Numbered from the stretch's first letter, positions 43,028-52,905 are shown. The stretch is DNA of 64,000 bases from Erythrobacter sp. SG61-1L (GCF_001305965.1 NZ_JXQC01000003.1:806001-870000); one strand, 5' to 3'. Notes: a model not told the origin generated them from the sequence alone. Made by a program: numbers and translations.

Positions 43028-44209
43028 TCAGAACGGGAAGACCAGGCAGATGCCGCGATCGATGGCATCCACCAGCAGGTCGCCGCTTTCCATGATGAGA
43101 TCGCCGCCCATGTCGGGGCTGGGATGGGCAAGGCGGACCTGCGGCGCCAGCACCTGCACAATCGCGCCGGCCGCAGTGCCATACTGCGCCCAGAACGGAT
43201 AATAGGCCTGCGCCTCGGCCATCGCGAGCGTGTCGATCACGGACTTGAGATAGCGCTGGCGGGTCTGCGTGATCCGGGCCGTGCTGGCCGTGACCTCCGG
43301 AGCATCGGAGCCATCGGCCTGGTTCGGGTTCGGCGGGTTGGCGCTGGTCAGGCCGAGATCGATGGTGAAGGTCGAACCGCCCACCGGGATGCGGTTCAGC
43401 ATCATATTGCCGTCCTTGAACAGCGGCACGGCGCCGAGTGCAGGGATGGCCGGAGTTGCTTCGTCGGCATAGTCATCGAGAATGCCTTCGACCGTGATCT
43501 GCAATTCGGGATAGGCGGCCTGGTCGCGCGTGCTGGTCGGGAAGACGAGCTGGGCGGAAGTGACGCGCACGTCCTTGAGGTCGTAGCGCAGGCCATCGAG
43601 CCAGAACTGCATGGACAGATACGGCGGGTCGCTGGAATCGACGCTGCGCATGTAGCCGATGAAGGTCGGGATCTGGTAGTTGGCCGCAGGTGCGCCGCCC
43701 AGCGTCTCGGGCAGATGCGCCGACTTCGTGCCACCGATGTAATCGATGATCTGAGTGAGCTGGTTCTTGTAGCCCGAGCCATTATCGGAAAGGACCAGCG
43801 GGAAGCCCTTGTAGGTATCGTCGGTCGTTCCGGCACTCGAACCCAGCACAGCCACCGTAGTGGTGCTGCTCCCGACCGCTTCGGGCGAAGACGGAATCGC
43901 CGTGGCGTTGCGCACCTCGGCAAATTTGCAGGCCTGCATCAGGTAACCGAATGGCCAGTCATTCGCGGAGGGCAGCGCCGAAGGCGGCCGGATCTTCACG
44001 TTGAAACTGAACGCCTTGCGCGAGCCTGCGACTGCCGGGGCATTCTTGACGATCGAGCCGGTGTATTCGTCATTGTCCACCGTGATGGGGGTGAAGCTGG
44101 GACGAAGCTGCGAAACCGGGATCAGTTCGCCGCTATCGGGTTCGTCGAAAGTGCCCTGTGCCGCCTGCAGCGTCACAGCGACGGCGGAATTGTTGGTCTT
44201 GCCAGCCAT
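43028..44209 (-). CDS. major tail tube protein
   Basis: This 393-residue, beta-rich protein has the usual order (head-tail joiners, tail tube, chaperones). GELIPVSQLRPSFTPITVDNDE near residue 27 and a C-terminal Ig-like stretch are typical of long-tailed phage tube proteins. It is larger than lambda gpV (246), so it may carry an extra decorating domain. Confidence 0.75.
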   Translation of the reverse strand: MAGKTNNSAVAVTLQAAQGTFDEPDSGELIPVSQLRPSFTPITVDNDEYTGSIVKNAPAVAGSRKAFSFNVKIRPPSALPSANDWPFGYLMQACKFAEVRNATAIPSSPEAVGSSTTTVAVLGSSAGTTDDTYKGFPLVLSDNGSGYKNQLTQIIDYIGGTKSAHLPETLGGAPAANYQIPTFIGYMRSVDSSDPPYLSMQFWLDGLRYDLKDVRVTSAQLVFPTSTRDQAAYPELQITVEGILDDYADEATPAIPALGAVPLFKDGNMMLNRIPVGGSTFTIDLGLTSANPPNPNQADGSDAPEVTASTARITQTRQRYLKSVIDTLAMAEAQAYYPFWAQYGTAAGAIVQVLAPQVRLAHPSPDMGGDLIMESGDLLVDAIDRGICLVFPF

Positions 44210-44226
44210 CTATGCTGTCCTTTCTT

Positions 44227-44436
44227 TCAGGAATCGCCATCCGCCTTTTCGGCGGGGGCAGGGGTGGGCTTGGTCGCCTTGGTGGCGGGCTTTTCGGTTT
44301 CGGGGGTGGCCTTCGGCTCGACGTAGCTCGTCGCCTTTTCCAAGGCCTTTGCCGGGTCGGTTCCCTTCGCGAGAGCGTCGTGAAGCGCGCCCACGTCCAC
44401 GCTGCCGCTGGGCAGCGGGGGCAGTTTATTGGTCAT
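44227..44436 (-). CDS. small Pro/Lys-rich phage protein
   Basis: This 69-residue protein is mostly low complexity in its second half (KPATKATKPTPAPAEK). It starts upstream of the tail tube with its own start signal and could be an assembly factor. No domain is recognised. Confidence 0.55.
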   Translation of the reverse strand: MTNKLPPLPSGSVDVGALHDALAKGTDPAKALEKATSYVEPKATPETEKPATKATKPTPAPAEKADGDS

Positions 44437-44459
44437 GTCAGAAGTCCTCTGCTTGAGGG

Positions 44460-44939
44460 TCAGAAACTCGCCCCGGCATGGCCGAGGATAGTGAAGGGGT
44501 TCCCGCGCGCGGTCAGGTATTGCAGGCGGAACTGCAGCGAGATCGCGGAAATGTCGCGGCGCTGGCCGTCGCCCGTCGCAGCGTCGATTTCCTGCATGTC
44601 CTGCAGCATCCCGCCAAGCGTCCGGTCCGCGGCCAGGGCGGTGAGGGCATGGGCAAGCCCTTCGCGGGCTCGCTTGGCCTTGATCACGCCGGCCTCCCGC
44701 GCCACGGCCTCGACATCGAGGGTCAGGGTGTTGAGGGTCTGCGCGCCCGGCTCGAAACTGTTGTCGTAATCCGGCCCCATGGTGCGGATCACAAGCGCGA
44801 GGATATCGTCACCCTCAATCGCTACATCGATGGGCTGGTCCGTGAGGATGGACCATGCCGACAAAGCGGCATAGTCGCGTAGGACCTCGGCAGCGGCGGC
44901 CTCCACCTTCGATACGGCTTCATCGACCGGGTCAGCCAC
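44460..44939 (-). CDS. probable tail terminator / minor tail protein
   Basis: This 159-residue protein sits where gpU-type tail terminators occur, between head-tail joiner and tail tube. It has an alpha/beta pattern and overlaps the upstream gene by eight bases. The assignment is from order, not from motif. Confidence 0.6.
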   Translation of the reverse strand: MADPVDEAVSKVEAAAAEVLRDYAALSAWSILTDQPIDVAIEGDDILALVIRTMGPDYDNSFEPGAQTLNTLTLDVEAVAREAGVIKAKRAREGLAHALTALAADRTLGGMLQDMQEIDAATGDGQRRDISAISLQFRLQYLTARGNPFTILGHAGASF

Positions 44940-45270
44940 TCATCGTCTCCACGTCGAATTCCCAATGGGTGCCGGCTTCGTCCTGGCCCACGTTGACGGG
45001 GCGGAAGGTCTTGCCCGGCATTTTGGCCAGCATCAGGCGGCAGGTGCCGCCCGGCTTTGCCGGCACATCGCTCTTGAGCAGGGACACGCGGATCGCCTGC
45101 ACGATGGCCTGTGAGACCTCGAATGATCGCGTTGCGTCCTGATACTCCACCCGCGCCTTGACCGCGCCATAGGAGCCGCCTGCGGGCTGATACTGGATAG
45201 TCTCGTAAAGGAAGTCCCGGCAGGCCGCGTCGAGCCTGCCGGTCCAGTCATCGAGATTGGGAGTGGCCAT
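44932..45270 (-). CDS. probable head-tail joining protein
   Basis: This 112-residue protein lies after the capsid block, where gpFII/gpZ-type connectors occur. It is beta-rich (SLLKSDVPAKPGGTCRLML). The assignment is from order. Confidence 0.6.
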   Translation of the reverse strand: MATPNLDDWTGRLDAACRDFLYETIQYQPAGGSYGAVKARVEYQDATRSFEVSQAIVQAIRVSLLKSDVPAKPGGTCRLMLAKMPGKTFRPVNVGQDEAGTHWEFDVETMSG

Positions 45271-45272
45271 GC

Positions 45273-45779
45273 CTATTCCGAAGTCGGCGGGGCATCGTCG
45301 GCGCCGACGCCGATGGAAGATGGATTGGCCAGATCATGCGCCAAATCCCCTTCGGGAATTTCCAGCGGCTCACCGTCCTCGCCCAGAACCTGCGCAAGGT
45401 CAGCCTCAGCCATCTTGGCCTCGATCTGCTCGACGCTCCACCGCGGGCCGGGGTTCTTGCCGAACATGGCGTGATAGGCCTTACGCGCCGCTGCGAGCGG
45501 ACTGGCAGGCTTTTCGGCCTTGGCGGGCTTCGCCGCGCGCTTGGCCTTGGGCTTGCTGCCACCGGCCTTGCCGTCGCCGTCATGGTCGAGTTGGGGCTTG
45601 TCGGTGGTAGGCTTGGCCTTCTTGGCCCGAAACAACTCGTCCAGCGCATCGACCGGCACTTTCGGGAAGCGACTTTCTTCCTTGGGGCTGTCCGGATCGC
45701 CATGGAACTGGCCGTAGGGGCTGGTGACGGTGAAGGCCTCAAGGGCCTCCACCGTTTCCATGTCAGGGAACTTGGGCAC
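45273..45779 (-). CDS. phage head-region protein, Lys/Ala-rich linker
   Basis: This 168-residue protein has an Ala/Lys/Pro-rich middle (KPKAKRAAKPAKAEKPAS) between two small folded parts. It lies directly after the capsid gene, like gpFI, which helps DNA packaging. The assignment is from order. Confidence 0.55.
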   Translation of the reverse strand: MPKFPDMETVEALEAFTVTSPYGQFHGDPDSPKEESRFPKVPVDALDELFRAKKAKPTTDKPQLDHDGDGKAGGSKPKAKRAAKPAKAEKPASPLAAARKAYHAMFGKNPGPRWSVEQIEAKMAEADLAQVLGEDGEPLEIPEGDLAHDLANPSSIGVGADDAPPTSE

Positions 45780-45791
45780 GTCAGTTCTCCC

Positions 45792-46805
45792 TTATTCGTT
45801 GCCCTGCAGCAGCGCGTTGGGCGTGGTACAGAGGTGCAGGCAATAGCTGGCCACCGAGAGGTCAGCATATTCGTTCGCCACGGTCGGATCGGGAACGATC
45901 ATGGAGTAGCGCTCCAGACCAAGGGTGTTGACGAAGTCGAAGCCCTCGGCCGGCGAATAGACGGCCTGAAACACATTCGGCACGCCGCGGGGGAAGATCT
46001 TGCACTTGTCGCTGGCGATCGCGATGGTCGAGTTATCGTCGGTACCGCGATAATTGATCCAGCGAACGCCCCAGGCCCGGACTTCGTCAAAGACGTTATC
46101 CTGCAACAGGGTGCGCGCCGCTTCGGTCTGCAGATAGGTGGCGCGGTATTCAGCGTTTTCCTGCAGCTTGTCGAAGAAGCTGTCACCGCACAGGGCAACG
46201 ATTTCCATGCCGGTCGTGGCGCGGCCGCCCAGCGCGCGAATGATGGGACGCTTGACGTTCTCGGCAATGAACTTCTTGACGCCGGTTTTCGCGGCCCAAT
46301 CGAAGTTGATTTCGCTGCCCTGTACGACGCCGAACTCGTCGTAGAAGTCGTAGATCTCGGTATCGTCGGCATCGAGCAGGATACCGTTGATGGCCGAAAG
46401 CATGTGGCGTTCGATCGTTGCAGACAGATCATTATCCAGCAGCATCTGACGCCGGGCGATTTCCGTCTGCACCGCTTCGAGTTCGGTTTCCGAACCGAAT
46501 GCACGGATGCCCTGCAGTTCGTCGGCCAGAATGCGATCTTCTTCGGCCAGGCGCACCGTAGCGAAGTTACGCACATTCCGGCGATCCTTGGAACGGCGGC
46601 TCTTTGCCGAACCGCGCTCCGTCACCGGAATGATTTTCAGGGTCTGCCCGCGCTTCTCGATGAAGAAGTCCTTGGTGCGGATCGGAGTGGGAGTGAAGAG
46701 ATTCAGGCTACGCAGGAAGCCCGGGACCGTTTCCATGTCCTGAATCGCAGCAGTCATGGAGAGCGCCGAGAATGCGTCCTGCTTGAACACGTTCATGCCG
46801 ATCAT
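45792..46805 (-). CDS. major capsid protein, lambda gpE family
   Basis: The product has 337 residues. MNVFKQDAFSALSMTAAI followed by IRTKDFFIEKRGQTLKIIPVTERG is typical of the phage_cap_E family with the HK97 fold. It sits after the decoration protein as in lambda. Its length matches lambda gpE (341). Confidence 0.93.
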   Translation of the reverse strand: MIGMNVFKQDAFSALSMTAAIQDMETVPGFLRSLNLFTPTPIRTKDFFIEKRGQTLKIIPVTERGSAKSRRSKDRRNVRNFATVRLAEEDRILADELQGIRAFGSETELEAVQTEIARRQMLLDNDLSATIERHMLSAINGILLDADDTEIYDFYDEFGVVQGSEINFDWAAKTGVKKFIAENVKRPIIRALGGRATTGMEIVALCGDSFFDKLQENAEYRATYLQTEAARTLLQDNVFDEVRAWGVRWINYRGTDDNSTIAIASDKCKIFPRGVPNVFQAVYSPAEGFDFVNTLGLERYSMIVPDPTVANEYADLSVASYCLHLCTTPNALLQGNE

Positions 46806-46838
46806 GGCGATGTTACCTTTCTGAAAAGAGGGCCGCGC

Positions 46839-47522
46839 TTACGAGCGCAGAATGATGCCGAGAGCGGCAAGCTGAGTGATGGCCTTGGCCTTCTCATCGG
46901 CAGTGATGTCGGCGGGCCACACCAGAAGCCGGCCATTCACCTCGGCATCGCGCGTGACGGCAACCGCATCAGCGCCAGCAGTGGTGCCCACGACCGGACC
47001 GTAAAGGATGCCAGCCGCGATCTGCGAGCCATCCGTGCCGTCCTGGTCATACGCCTCATATTTGAGGACGGATTCGCCATCGAGATAGGCCACGTTGATC
47101 GGGATGATGTCGCCCACCAGCCAATCGTTCGAACCATCGGCCACGGTGATGTTGATCGAGCGCGTGCCGTTATAGGCCGTGCCGATCGTCAGAATGCCGT
47201 CGATGGTACCATCAGGCTTGATGACCTTGAACTTGCCCGTTGCGCCCGTGGCGGTGCATTCGAGCTGCCAGTCACCCGGCATCGCGCCAGCATCGGCGGT
47301 GGCGGCAGAAATCGTGCCATTGCCAACAGTGCCGCCAACGCCGGAAAAGGGCGTGCCGACAGTGAGAGTGGGGGTGCCGGTTTCAACAGCGCCAAGCACA
47401 GTGCACGCCTTGACGGTGGTGGAATTGTCGCCCGTCAGCAGAATCTGCTCGCGAGAACGGCGGCCCGGCGCTTCGCTGACGATGAATTCGCCAGTCCGCG
47501 GAGTTTCGGTAAGAGTCGTCAT
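46839..47522 (-). CDS. head decoration protein (gpD-like)
   Basis: This 227-residue protein has an N-terminal half (ETPRTGEFIVSEAPGRRSREQ) and C-terminal part (GILYGPVVGTTAGADAVAVTRDAEVN) that match gpD-type decoration proteins. An extra beta domain of about 90 residues sits in the middle. It trimerises on the expanded capsid and stabilises it. Confidence 0.8.
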   Translation of the reverse strand: MTTLTETPRTGEFIVSEAPGRRSREQILLTGDNSTTVKACTVLGAVETGTPTLTVGTPFSGVGGTVGNGTISAATADAGAMPGDWQLECTATGATGKFKVIKPDGTIDGILTIGTAYNGTRSINITVADGSNDWLVGDIIPINVAYLDGESVLKYEAYDQDGTDGSQIAAGILYGPVVGTTAGADAVAVTRDAEVNGRLLVWPADITADEKAKAITQLAALGIILRS

Positions 47523-47549
47523 TTTCTCAATCCTTTCGGAACTGGAGGG

Positions 47550-48113
47550 TTACTTCCGGCCTGCCAGCTTGGCCGCCTTCGCCACAGCCTTGCTCCAGCC
47601 GTGATTTTCCTGGGCAACGGGTTCGCCCGATCCCGGCGCATCGCCCGTGTCGGGATTGCCGCCTTCGCGCATCTGGCTGAGCATCTGCTGGCCTTCATCG
47701 GCGCTGGCTGCCGGCGTGAGTTTCGGCAGCATCGCCACGATGGCCTCGGCCTTCATGTCAGAATTGCCGATCAGTTCGGCCGCCGCCATTTCGCGGCCCT
47801 TGACGTGTTCGCTGGCGAAAACATCGGTCACGCGCTGGCGCTCTTCGGCCCGCGCCTTCGACACCGCATCGGCCATGGCCTCAGCGGTCACAGTGCCGGC
47901 CGGTGCTGCGGCCTGCTGTTCCTGGTCCTTCATATTGGTGTCCTTCTTTTTGCAGGAGCCATTGGCTTCTTCTTCATCGTCATCCTCCAGATCGTCCGGA
48001 TCTTCGCCGGGCTCTCCTTCGGGCATTCCATCAGGGTCGCGCATCTGCGCGCGCGGCATCTCGGCCTGGCCGCGCATGACGCCGCCAAGCCCGCCGAAAC
48101 GGGGCTTGCTCAT
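47550..48113 (-). CDS. probable scaffold protein (Nu3-like)
   Basis: This 187-residue protein has an acidic, disordered N-terminus (EDPDDLEDDDEEEANG) and a helical C-terminal half (VSKARAEERQRVTDVF). It follows the S49 protease gene as a separate ORF, not as an in-frame internal start. It would guide capsid assembly and then be degraded by the protease. Confidence 0.7.
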   Translation of the reverse strand: MSKPRFGGLGGVMRGQAEMPRAQMRDPDGMPEGEPGEDPDDLEDDDEEEANGSCKKKDTNMKDQEQQAAAPAGTVTAEAMADAVSKARAEERQRVTDVFASEHVKGREMAAAELIGNSDMKAEAIVAMLPKLTPAASADEGQQMLSQMREGGNPDTGDAPGSGEPVAQENHGWSKAVAKAAKLAGRK

Positions 48114-48130
48114 TGGATTGTCCTCGGGTG

Positions 48131-49051
48131 TCAGGCCGCGACGCGGCCCAGTTCGTACTGCAGGAGATCCCAGGCCTCAGCCTCGGACATCACGCCATCG
48201 ACCAGCCCGAGTTCAAGGGCATCGCTGCCGCTGAACAGATCGCCTTCAAGGCCATCGACCTGATCGAAACTGAGATTGCGCCCCATGGCGACGAGGCTGC
48301 AAAAAATGTCGTGCGTCTCGTCCACCATGGACTGCAGCTTGGCGCGCGCCTTGTTGTCCAGAGGTTCGGCGCCAGTCATGCGCCCCTTGCGCGGCGCGCC
48401 GCGGATAACGCTCACATCCATGCCGTTCTTGTCGAGCGCCTTCGAGAAGTCGGTGAACATGATGTAGGAGCTGATCGAGCCCGTAATCATAGTGCGCGGG
48501 CCATAGACCCGGTCGCATACCGACGCGACGGCGTAGGCCGCGCTGGTGGCCTGTTCATTAATGAATGCCCAGATGGGCTTGGTGCCGCCTTCGCTCTGCG
48601 TTGCCCTGGCAATTTCCTCGCAGAGCGCGAAACAGCCCGCTACCTCGCCGCCCGGACTGTCGATGTCGAACCAGATCGCGCGGATTTCGCTATCGGCCAG
48701 CGCGGCGCGGAACTTGCGCGCAATGCCATCGTAGCCCGTCATGCCGGACGTGGGATCAAGCCAGCCGAACTTGTGAACCAGAGTGCCGCTAACCGGGATT
48801 ACGGCAATGCCGTCATCGGCATGGTAGGGCTTCCAGTTGTCATAGTCGCGCCGGGCATCGCCGGCGAGGGCGACCATATCCGTCGCACCCAGCGTCGTGG
48901 CATCCAGCCGCTCGAAACTGCCGACGCCGAGACGTTGATGAAGCGCGGCAATAATGACCTCGGCCTTGTGTTCCGTGATCATCAGCGGGACGTTGAAAAC
49001 CCGCTGCGACAGCATGGAAAGCTGGCGGCAGGGCTCGGCACGCTTCTTCAT
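48131..49051 (-). CDS. S49 family capsid protease (gpC-like)
   Basis: This is a 306-residue SppA-type serine protease with WFDIDSPGGEV near residue 128 and the catalytic serine region TGSISSY near 190; a Lys in RGAPRKG completes the dyad. It matures the prohead. It overlaps the portal gene by four bases. Confidence 0.88.
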   Translation of the reverse strand: MKKRAEPCRQLSMLSQRVFNVPLMITEHKAEVIIAALHQRLGVGSFERLDATTLGATDMVALAGDARRDYDNWKPYHADDGIAVIPVSGTLVHKFGWLDPTSGMTGYDGIARKFRAALADSEIRAIWFDIDSPGGEVAGCFALCEEIARATQSEGGTKPIWAFINEQATSAAYAVASVCDRVYGPRTMITGSISSYIMFTDFSKALDKNGMDVSVIRGAPRKGRMTGAEPLDNKARAKLQSMVDETHDIFCSLVAMGRNLSFDQVDGLEGDLFSGSDALELGLVDGVMSEAEAWDLLQYELGRVAA

Positions 49052-50763
49052 GCGTCTTCCCTCGGTTGTTTGCCCAGCGCGGCCTGATCGGCGTTATCGG
49101 GGTTGTCCTGAGCGTCACTGCCAGCATCGCCCGCGCCGGTTCCGCCTTTCGCCTTGAGCGCCTGATAGGGATCGAGCCCATATTTCTCGCGTGCCTTGGC
49201 CTCGCGCGACTGCCGGAACAGTGTCTTGTCCAGCGACCGGCCCTGTTCATTGGCGATCGAGGAAGCGTCGGTAACGCCCATGTTGTAGAAGAACTCGTTG
49301 GCCTGCCCTTCCTTGAGCGGATCGACAGTCCCCCGGCCCGGCCCCATCCATTCGCAGAGCGTCAGGGCGTTGCGCCACTTGTAGAAATTGGTCTTGCGGC
49401 CCGGCACCGGAATGATGCCCTTGGCCACGCCTTCTTCGAGCAGGGCGAGGTAGATCGGGGTGCAGAATGCCTGCGTGAACAGCCAGCGGTCATGCAGCAG
49501 GCCGCGCCAGATCTCGTTAAGCATGGCGCGCGCGCTCGAATAATTGATGTCGGCCCAGTTCTGCGACACCTGGGCATAGGACAGGCCAAGATTGGCAGAG
49601 ATGGCGCGAAGCCCTGTGGCCTGGAAGTCCGGGTAGTTGCCGCTGGGATGCTCGGCCCGCTGAAAGTTCAGCTTCTCACCGGGCAGGCCATGGAACATCC
49701 GAACGCCGTTCAGGCGCACCGGGTTCTGCATGCGATAGGCCATCTGGACCTGCAGCGCCGAAGCCGAACCATCGCTGCCACTGGTCGGGGCAAGCGCCGC
49801 CGCAATATCCTCCGTCGCGGCCGGGCTCTCAACCCAGCCAGCCATCACCGAATTGAGCAGCGCCGCTTCGATCTCGGCGTCATCATAGCGATCGAACATC
49901 TTGATGCGCTTGATCGCCGCGACGAACTGGCTGATGCCCCGGCGCTGGTCTGCACGGTTGCGCTTGAAGGCGTGGACGAAGATCGGGCGGCCCGTGCGAC
50001 CGTAGAACGGCACGCGCGACCATTTGAAATTGCCGGTCGCGCCGGACTGGATCGATGAGGGATGCGATACCCGGACATGCGCCGCGACGGGGGCCTTGTT
50101 CGAATTGTATTCGATGCCATCGACCAGCGTGTTGCCGTTGGTCAGCCTGGTATTGTCGGCCGCACCGTTCGGATTGGTGATGCGGTCGGGATCGATCACT
50201 TCGACGCAGGTTTCCCATTGGGCAAGCACGCGCGGGCCGGTCGGGGGCAGCATCTTGATAACGGCTGCTGCTTCGCCATCGTTCCACCAGTGGCGATAGG
50301 CCAATTCGACCATGCCGCCGAATTGCAGCGTCATTTCCGCATCGCACAGCTTGCGAGGATCGCGAGCCCACAGCTCGAATTCCTGTTCGACCTTGCGGGA
50401 CCATTCATCGGCCCAATCCGGGGTCTGGCCTATCAGTTCAAACGCCGGCATGGCTTCGAGACAGAGATTGGGGCCAACAACGGCCTCGGCGCGCCGATCC
50501 GATGCCCCGGAAATGATCGGGTGATTGCGCACCAGATCGCGGGCGCGGCGCTTCACCATGTCGCGCGAGGTCAGAACCTCGTCGAGCCCAGCGGACAGGG
50601 GAGGGGACCAACTTCCCATTTCGCGGCTGTCGTAGCTCGCCGCGTCATAGGTGCGACCACCGCCGATACTCGCCATCATGGCAAGGGCGCTGCTGTTGAC
50701 AGCGGTGAAGGAACTATCCCCACGCACGCGAAACCGCGGCTTTTCCGAAACAGCCTGTGTCAT
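49048..50763 (-). CDS. portal protein, lambda gpB family
   Basis: The product has 571 residues. Family signatures include GWVESPAATED, SHPSSIQSGATGNFKWSRVP and QVSQNWADINYSSARA. The dodecameric portal is the DNA gate and nucleates head assembly. It overlaps gpW upstream and the protease downstream. Confidence 0.92.
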   Translation of the reverse strand: MTQAVSEKPRFRVRGDSSFTAVNSSALAMMASIGGGRTYDAASYDSREMGSWSPPLSAGLDEVLTSRDMVKRRARDLVRNHPIISGASDRRAEAVVGPNLCLEAMPAFELIGQTPDWADEWSRKVEQEFELWARDPRKLCDAEMTLQFGGMVELAYRHWWNDGEAAAVIKMLPPTGPRVLAQWETCVEVIDPDRITNPNGAADNTRLTNGNTLVDGIEYNSNKAPVAAHVRVSHPSSIQSGATGNFKWSRVPFYGRTGRPIFVHAFKRNRADQRRGISQFVAAIKRIKMFDRYDDAEIEAALLNSVMAGWVESPAATEDIAAALAPTSGSDGSASALQVQMAYRMQNPVRLNGVRMFHGLPGEKLNFQRAEHPSGNYPDFQATGLRAISANLGLSYAQVSQNWADINYSSARAMLNEIWRGLLHDRWLFTQAFCTPIYLALLEEGVAKGIIPVPGRKTNFYKWRNALTLCEWMGPGRGTVDPLKEGQANEFFYNMGVTDASSIANEQGRSLDKTLFRQSREAKAREKYGLDPYQALKAKGGTGAGDAGSDAQDNPDNADQAALGKQPREDA

Positions 50764-51008
50764 CAGTAGTAGAATCCTATGGCGGAGCGGCGGGGTTTGC
50801 CTGCCTCGGCGTTCACGGCTTCCTGATATTCCCGCTCAAGGTTCAGTATCGCCGTGTCGAGTTCTTCGAGCGAAACCGTAGCAAGGCGCATCCGTCTGCC
50901 GTCGCGCGACACATCCTCGATGCGTTCGCCTTTGAGCAGCGCGCTGCGAGCGGCGCGGGTATCGGCAAGATCCGCCAGAATTTCGGTCGTGGTGCGCTGG
51001 GTTGTCAT
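50763..51008 (-). CDS. head-to-tail joining protein W
   Basis: This 81-residue protein matches gpW: an N-terminal helix, a short beta hairpin (IEDVSRDGRRMRLATVS) and a second helix (LEELDTAILNLEREYQEA). It sits just before the portal, as in lambda. Confidence 0.85.
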   Translation of the reverse strand: MTTQRTTTEILADLADTRAARSALLKGERIEDVSRDGRRMRLATVSLEELDTAILNLEREYQEAVNAEAGKPRRSAIGFYY

Positions 51009-51059
51009 GTCAGCAACTCTCCGCGTTGGACAGGCCCACGCCAGATTCGGTGATGGGGG

Positions 51060-52595
51060 TCATAGCCAGCCCTCTTCACGCATCGCACTTTCAAATGCGT
51101 CAGCCAGGATGCTTTGACCGGCCTCGTTCAGATGCTGGTTATTACTGGAACTGTGCCACCCGTTGTCGCCCTGAGTGTAGATGCCGTCGATGATTAGTTG
51201 GCGCATCCACTCATAAAGATCGACGTAGACCGCGCCCGCTGCCGATGCTGCCGCCTGCTGCTTGGTGCGCAGAGTAGCATTGCGGGCCAGTTCAGTATCA
51301 ACTGTGTCGCCTCCGCTGGTCCAATTCCAGTAATGGTTCCCGGCGATAAGGATTTTAGAACAGCCCTTGCTCTGCGCATAAAGGGCTAGTTCTGTGAGGT
51401 TCTTCTGCGTGTCGATTGCAACCGCAGTGCCAGTTGCGGGCGCGCCGCCTGAAAGTGCAGAGGCAAGCGTGATGGTGTCACCCGATACAGATAGAATTTG
51501 CTTCTGCTCGCCGCCAACTGTGATCCAGCCGTCTGCCTTGTAATAGCTGCCTTTGCCAGTCTCTATGGCAAATGTCGTGTCAGTCGGAGTAGGCGATGCC
51601 TGCACCGTCCCTCCCGTCGATACATCATTTGTGCCGCCATAGATGATGACAATGTCGGGAGTTCCGTCAGCGATGATCTCGGTGCGGCGATTCATCATCT
51701 CGGCAGTGCTGTCGCCCTGCACCCCGGCGTTGATTGCATGAACGATACGCTCAAGCCTATCATTTAGTAGTGCCGGGTAGGCTTCGTCTTGCGTAACGTC
51801 AGCAACTACACCATGCGTCAGGCTATCGCCAATACAGGAAAGACTTAGCATGAACGGCCAGCCTGCCTTGGCCACCTCCTTCGAAATTGCCCGGTTCAAA
51901 ACGATCAATGAGCGCTGATCGCCTTTTTGGGGATAGCTGTTAATAGCTCCAACTGTATTAAACGGATCGGCGCCGATGCCGTTATAAGCGGGCGGCGTGG
52001 CATTGGCGTTTAGGGCGGTGGCGTTGGTGGTTTTGACCACATCATCAACGACAACGAACGTGCCCGTGGGGCCGCTGGAGATGACGTAGGTAAACCATCC
52101 GCCTGCGGTTATGACGTTGTTTGCCGTGACGTTGGCTGAACTCCCGCCAAAGCCTACACTCGCCGTGAGATCGTCTGATCCAGCTAGAGCTATCACCTGC
52201 AAACGATCATTGCCTCCGGGGTCGATACCGAAGATTGTTCGCTGCCCGGCGTCGGTTGCGGCGTCGAAACGCACCTCGCCTGCAATAGTGATTTGAGTAT
52301 TGCTGTAGGGCCATGAGGCCGCCGCGAGACGCGCAAAGTTTGAGGCGTCAAAGTGCGCCCCGTCCGTGCCATTGGTGAGCAACCCAGTTATTACCAGCTT
52401 CCCCGAAACTGGGCCGCGATAATTGTTCGCGCTGGTCGTGTGATCTTCCACCACCATCTGCGCCGTTTCAAAGTCAATGGCGAAGCCTTCTTCATGTCCG
52501 ATGCTAAACAGCCTTTCGGGGCTAAAAATGCCCCGCCCCAACCCGACGCCAAAACCAGTCAGGCCGCGCAAGCCTCTGAAACCGAATGAAGACAT
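51060..52595 (-). CDS. SGNH/GDSL hydrolase, inserted in the head module
   Basis: The product has 511 residues. A jelly-roll-like N-terminal region (about 60-220) is followed by a GDSL domain with block I SCIGDSLTHG near residue 258, block III YGGTNDVS near 325, and a C-terminal Asp/His pair in DNGWHSSSNNQHLN. It probably de-acetylates or cleaves an ester on a host surface polymer. Its place between large terminase and gpW is unusual, and the gene looks AT-richer than neighbours, so it is probably a moron. Confidence 0.85.
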   Translation of the reverse strand: MSSFGFRGLRGLTGFGVGLGRGIFSPERLFSIGHEEGFAIDFETAQMVVEDHTTSANNYRGPVSGKLVITGLLTNGTDGAHFDASNFARLAAASWPYSNTQITIAGEVRFDAATDAGQRTIFGIDPGGNDRLQVIALAGSDDLTASVGFGGSSANVTANNVITAGGWFTYVISSGPTGTFVVVDDVVKTTNATALNANATPPAYNGIGADPFNTVGAINSYPQKGDQRSLIVLNRAISKEVAKAGWPFMLSLSCIGDSLTHGVVADVTQDEAYPALLNDRLERIVHAINAGVQGDSTAEMMNRRTEIIADGTPDIVIIYGGTNDVSTGGTVQASPTPTDTTFAIETGKGSYYKADGWITVGGEQKQILSVSGDTITLASALSGGAPATGTAVAIDTQKNLTELALYAQSKGCSKILIAGNHYWNWTSGGDTVDTELARNATLRTKQQAAASAAGAVYVDLYEWMRQLIIDGIYTQGDNGWHSSSNNQHLNEAGQSILADAFESAMREEGWL

Positions 52596-52900
52596 TAGGC
52601 GGTCTTGATCGCCAGTTTGGTGCCGGGCGTGACCCAGAAATCAGCTTGCTGTTCAGCCGCGATCGGAAAACTCGTCGCATCGGCCACAGGCGCCGTTCCG
52701 AATTCGACGACAATCGGGACAGCGGGAATGATGGTAATCGCGTTGGTCGCAGCGTTGAACTCGATTGGAGTAGCCGAGCTGGTACCGGTTGCTTCGACAT
52801 GCTGCTTGGCCGTGAAGGGCACGTTGCGCAGGCCGAGATGCGGCACAGCCGGGTGGCTGATTGCCTTTGTCATCTCGAAGATGCGGACGTTGTTTGCCAT
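52595..52900 (-). CDS. phage structural-like protein coupled to SGNH gene
   Basis: This 101-residue beta-rich protein has a short charged N-terminus. The SGNH gene starts on its stop codon. Together they form the insertion between terminase and gpW. It may anchor the hydrolase to the virion, which is inferred from pairing only. Confidence 0.6.
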   Translation of the reverse strand: MANNVRIFEMTKAISHPAVPHLGLRNVPFTAKQHVEATGTSSATPIEFNAATNAITIIPAVPIVVEFGTAPVADATSFPIAAEQQADFWVTPGTKLAIKTA

Positions 52901-52905
52901 ATCAC

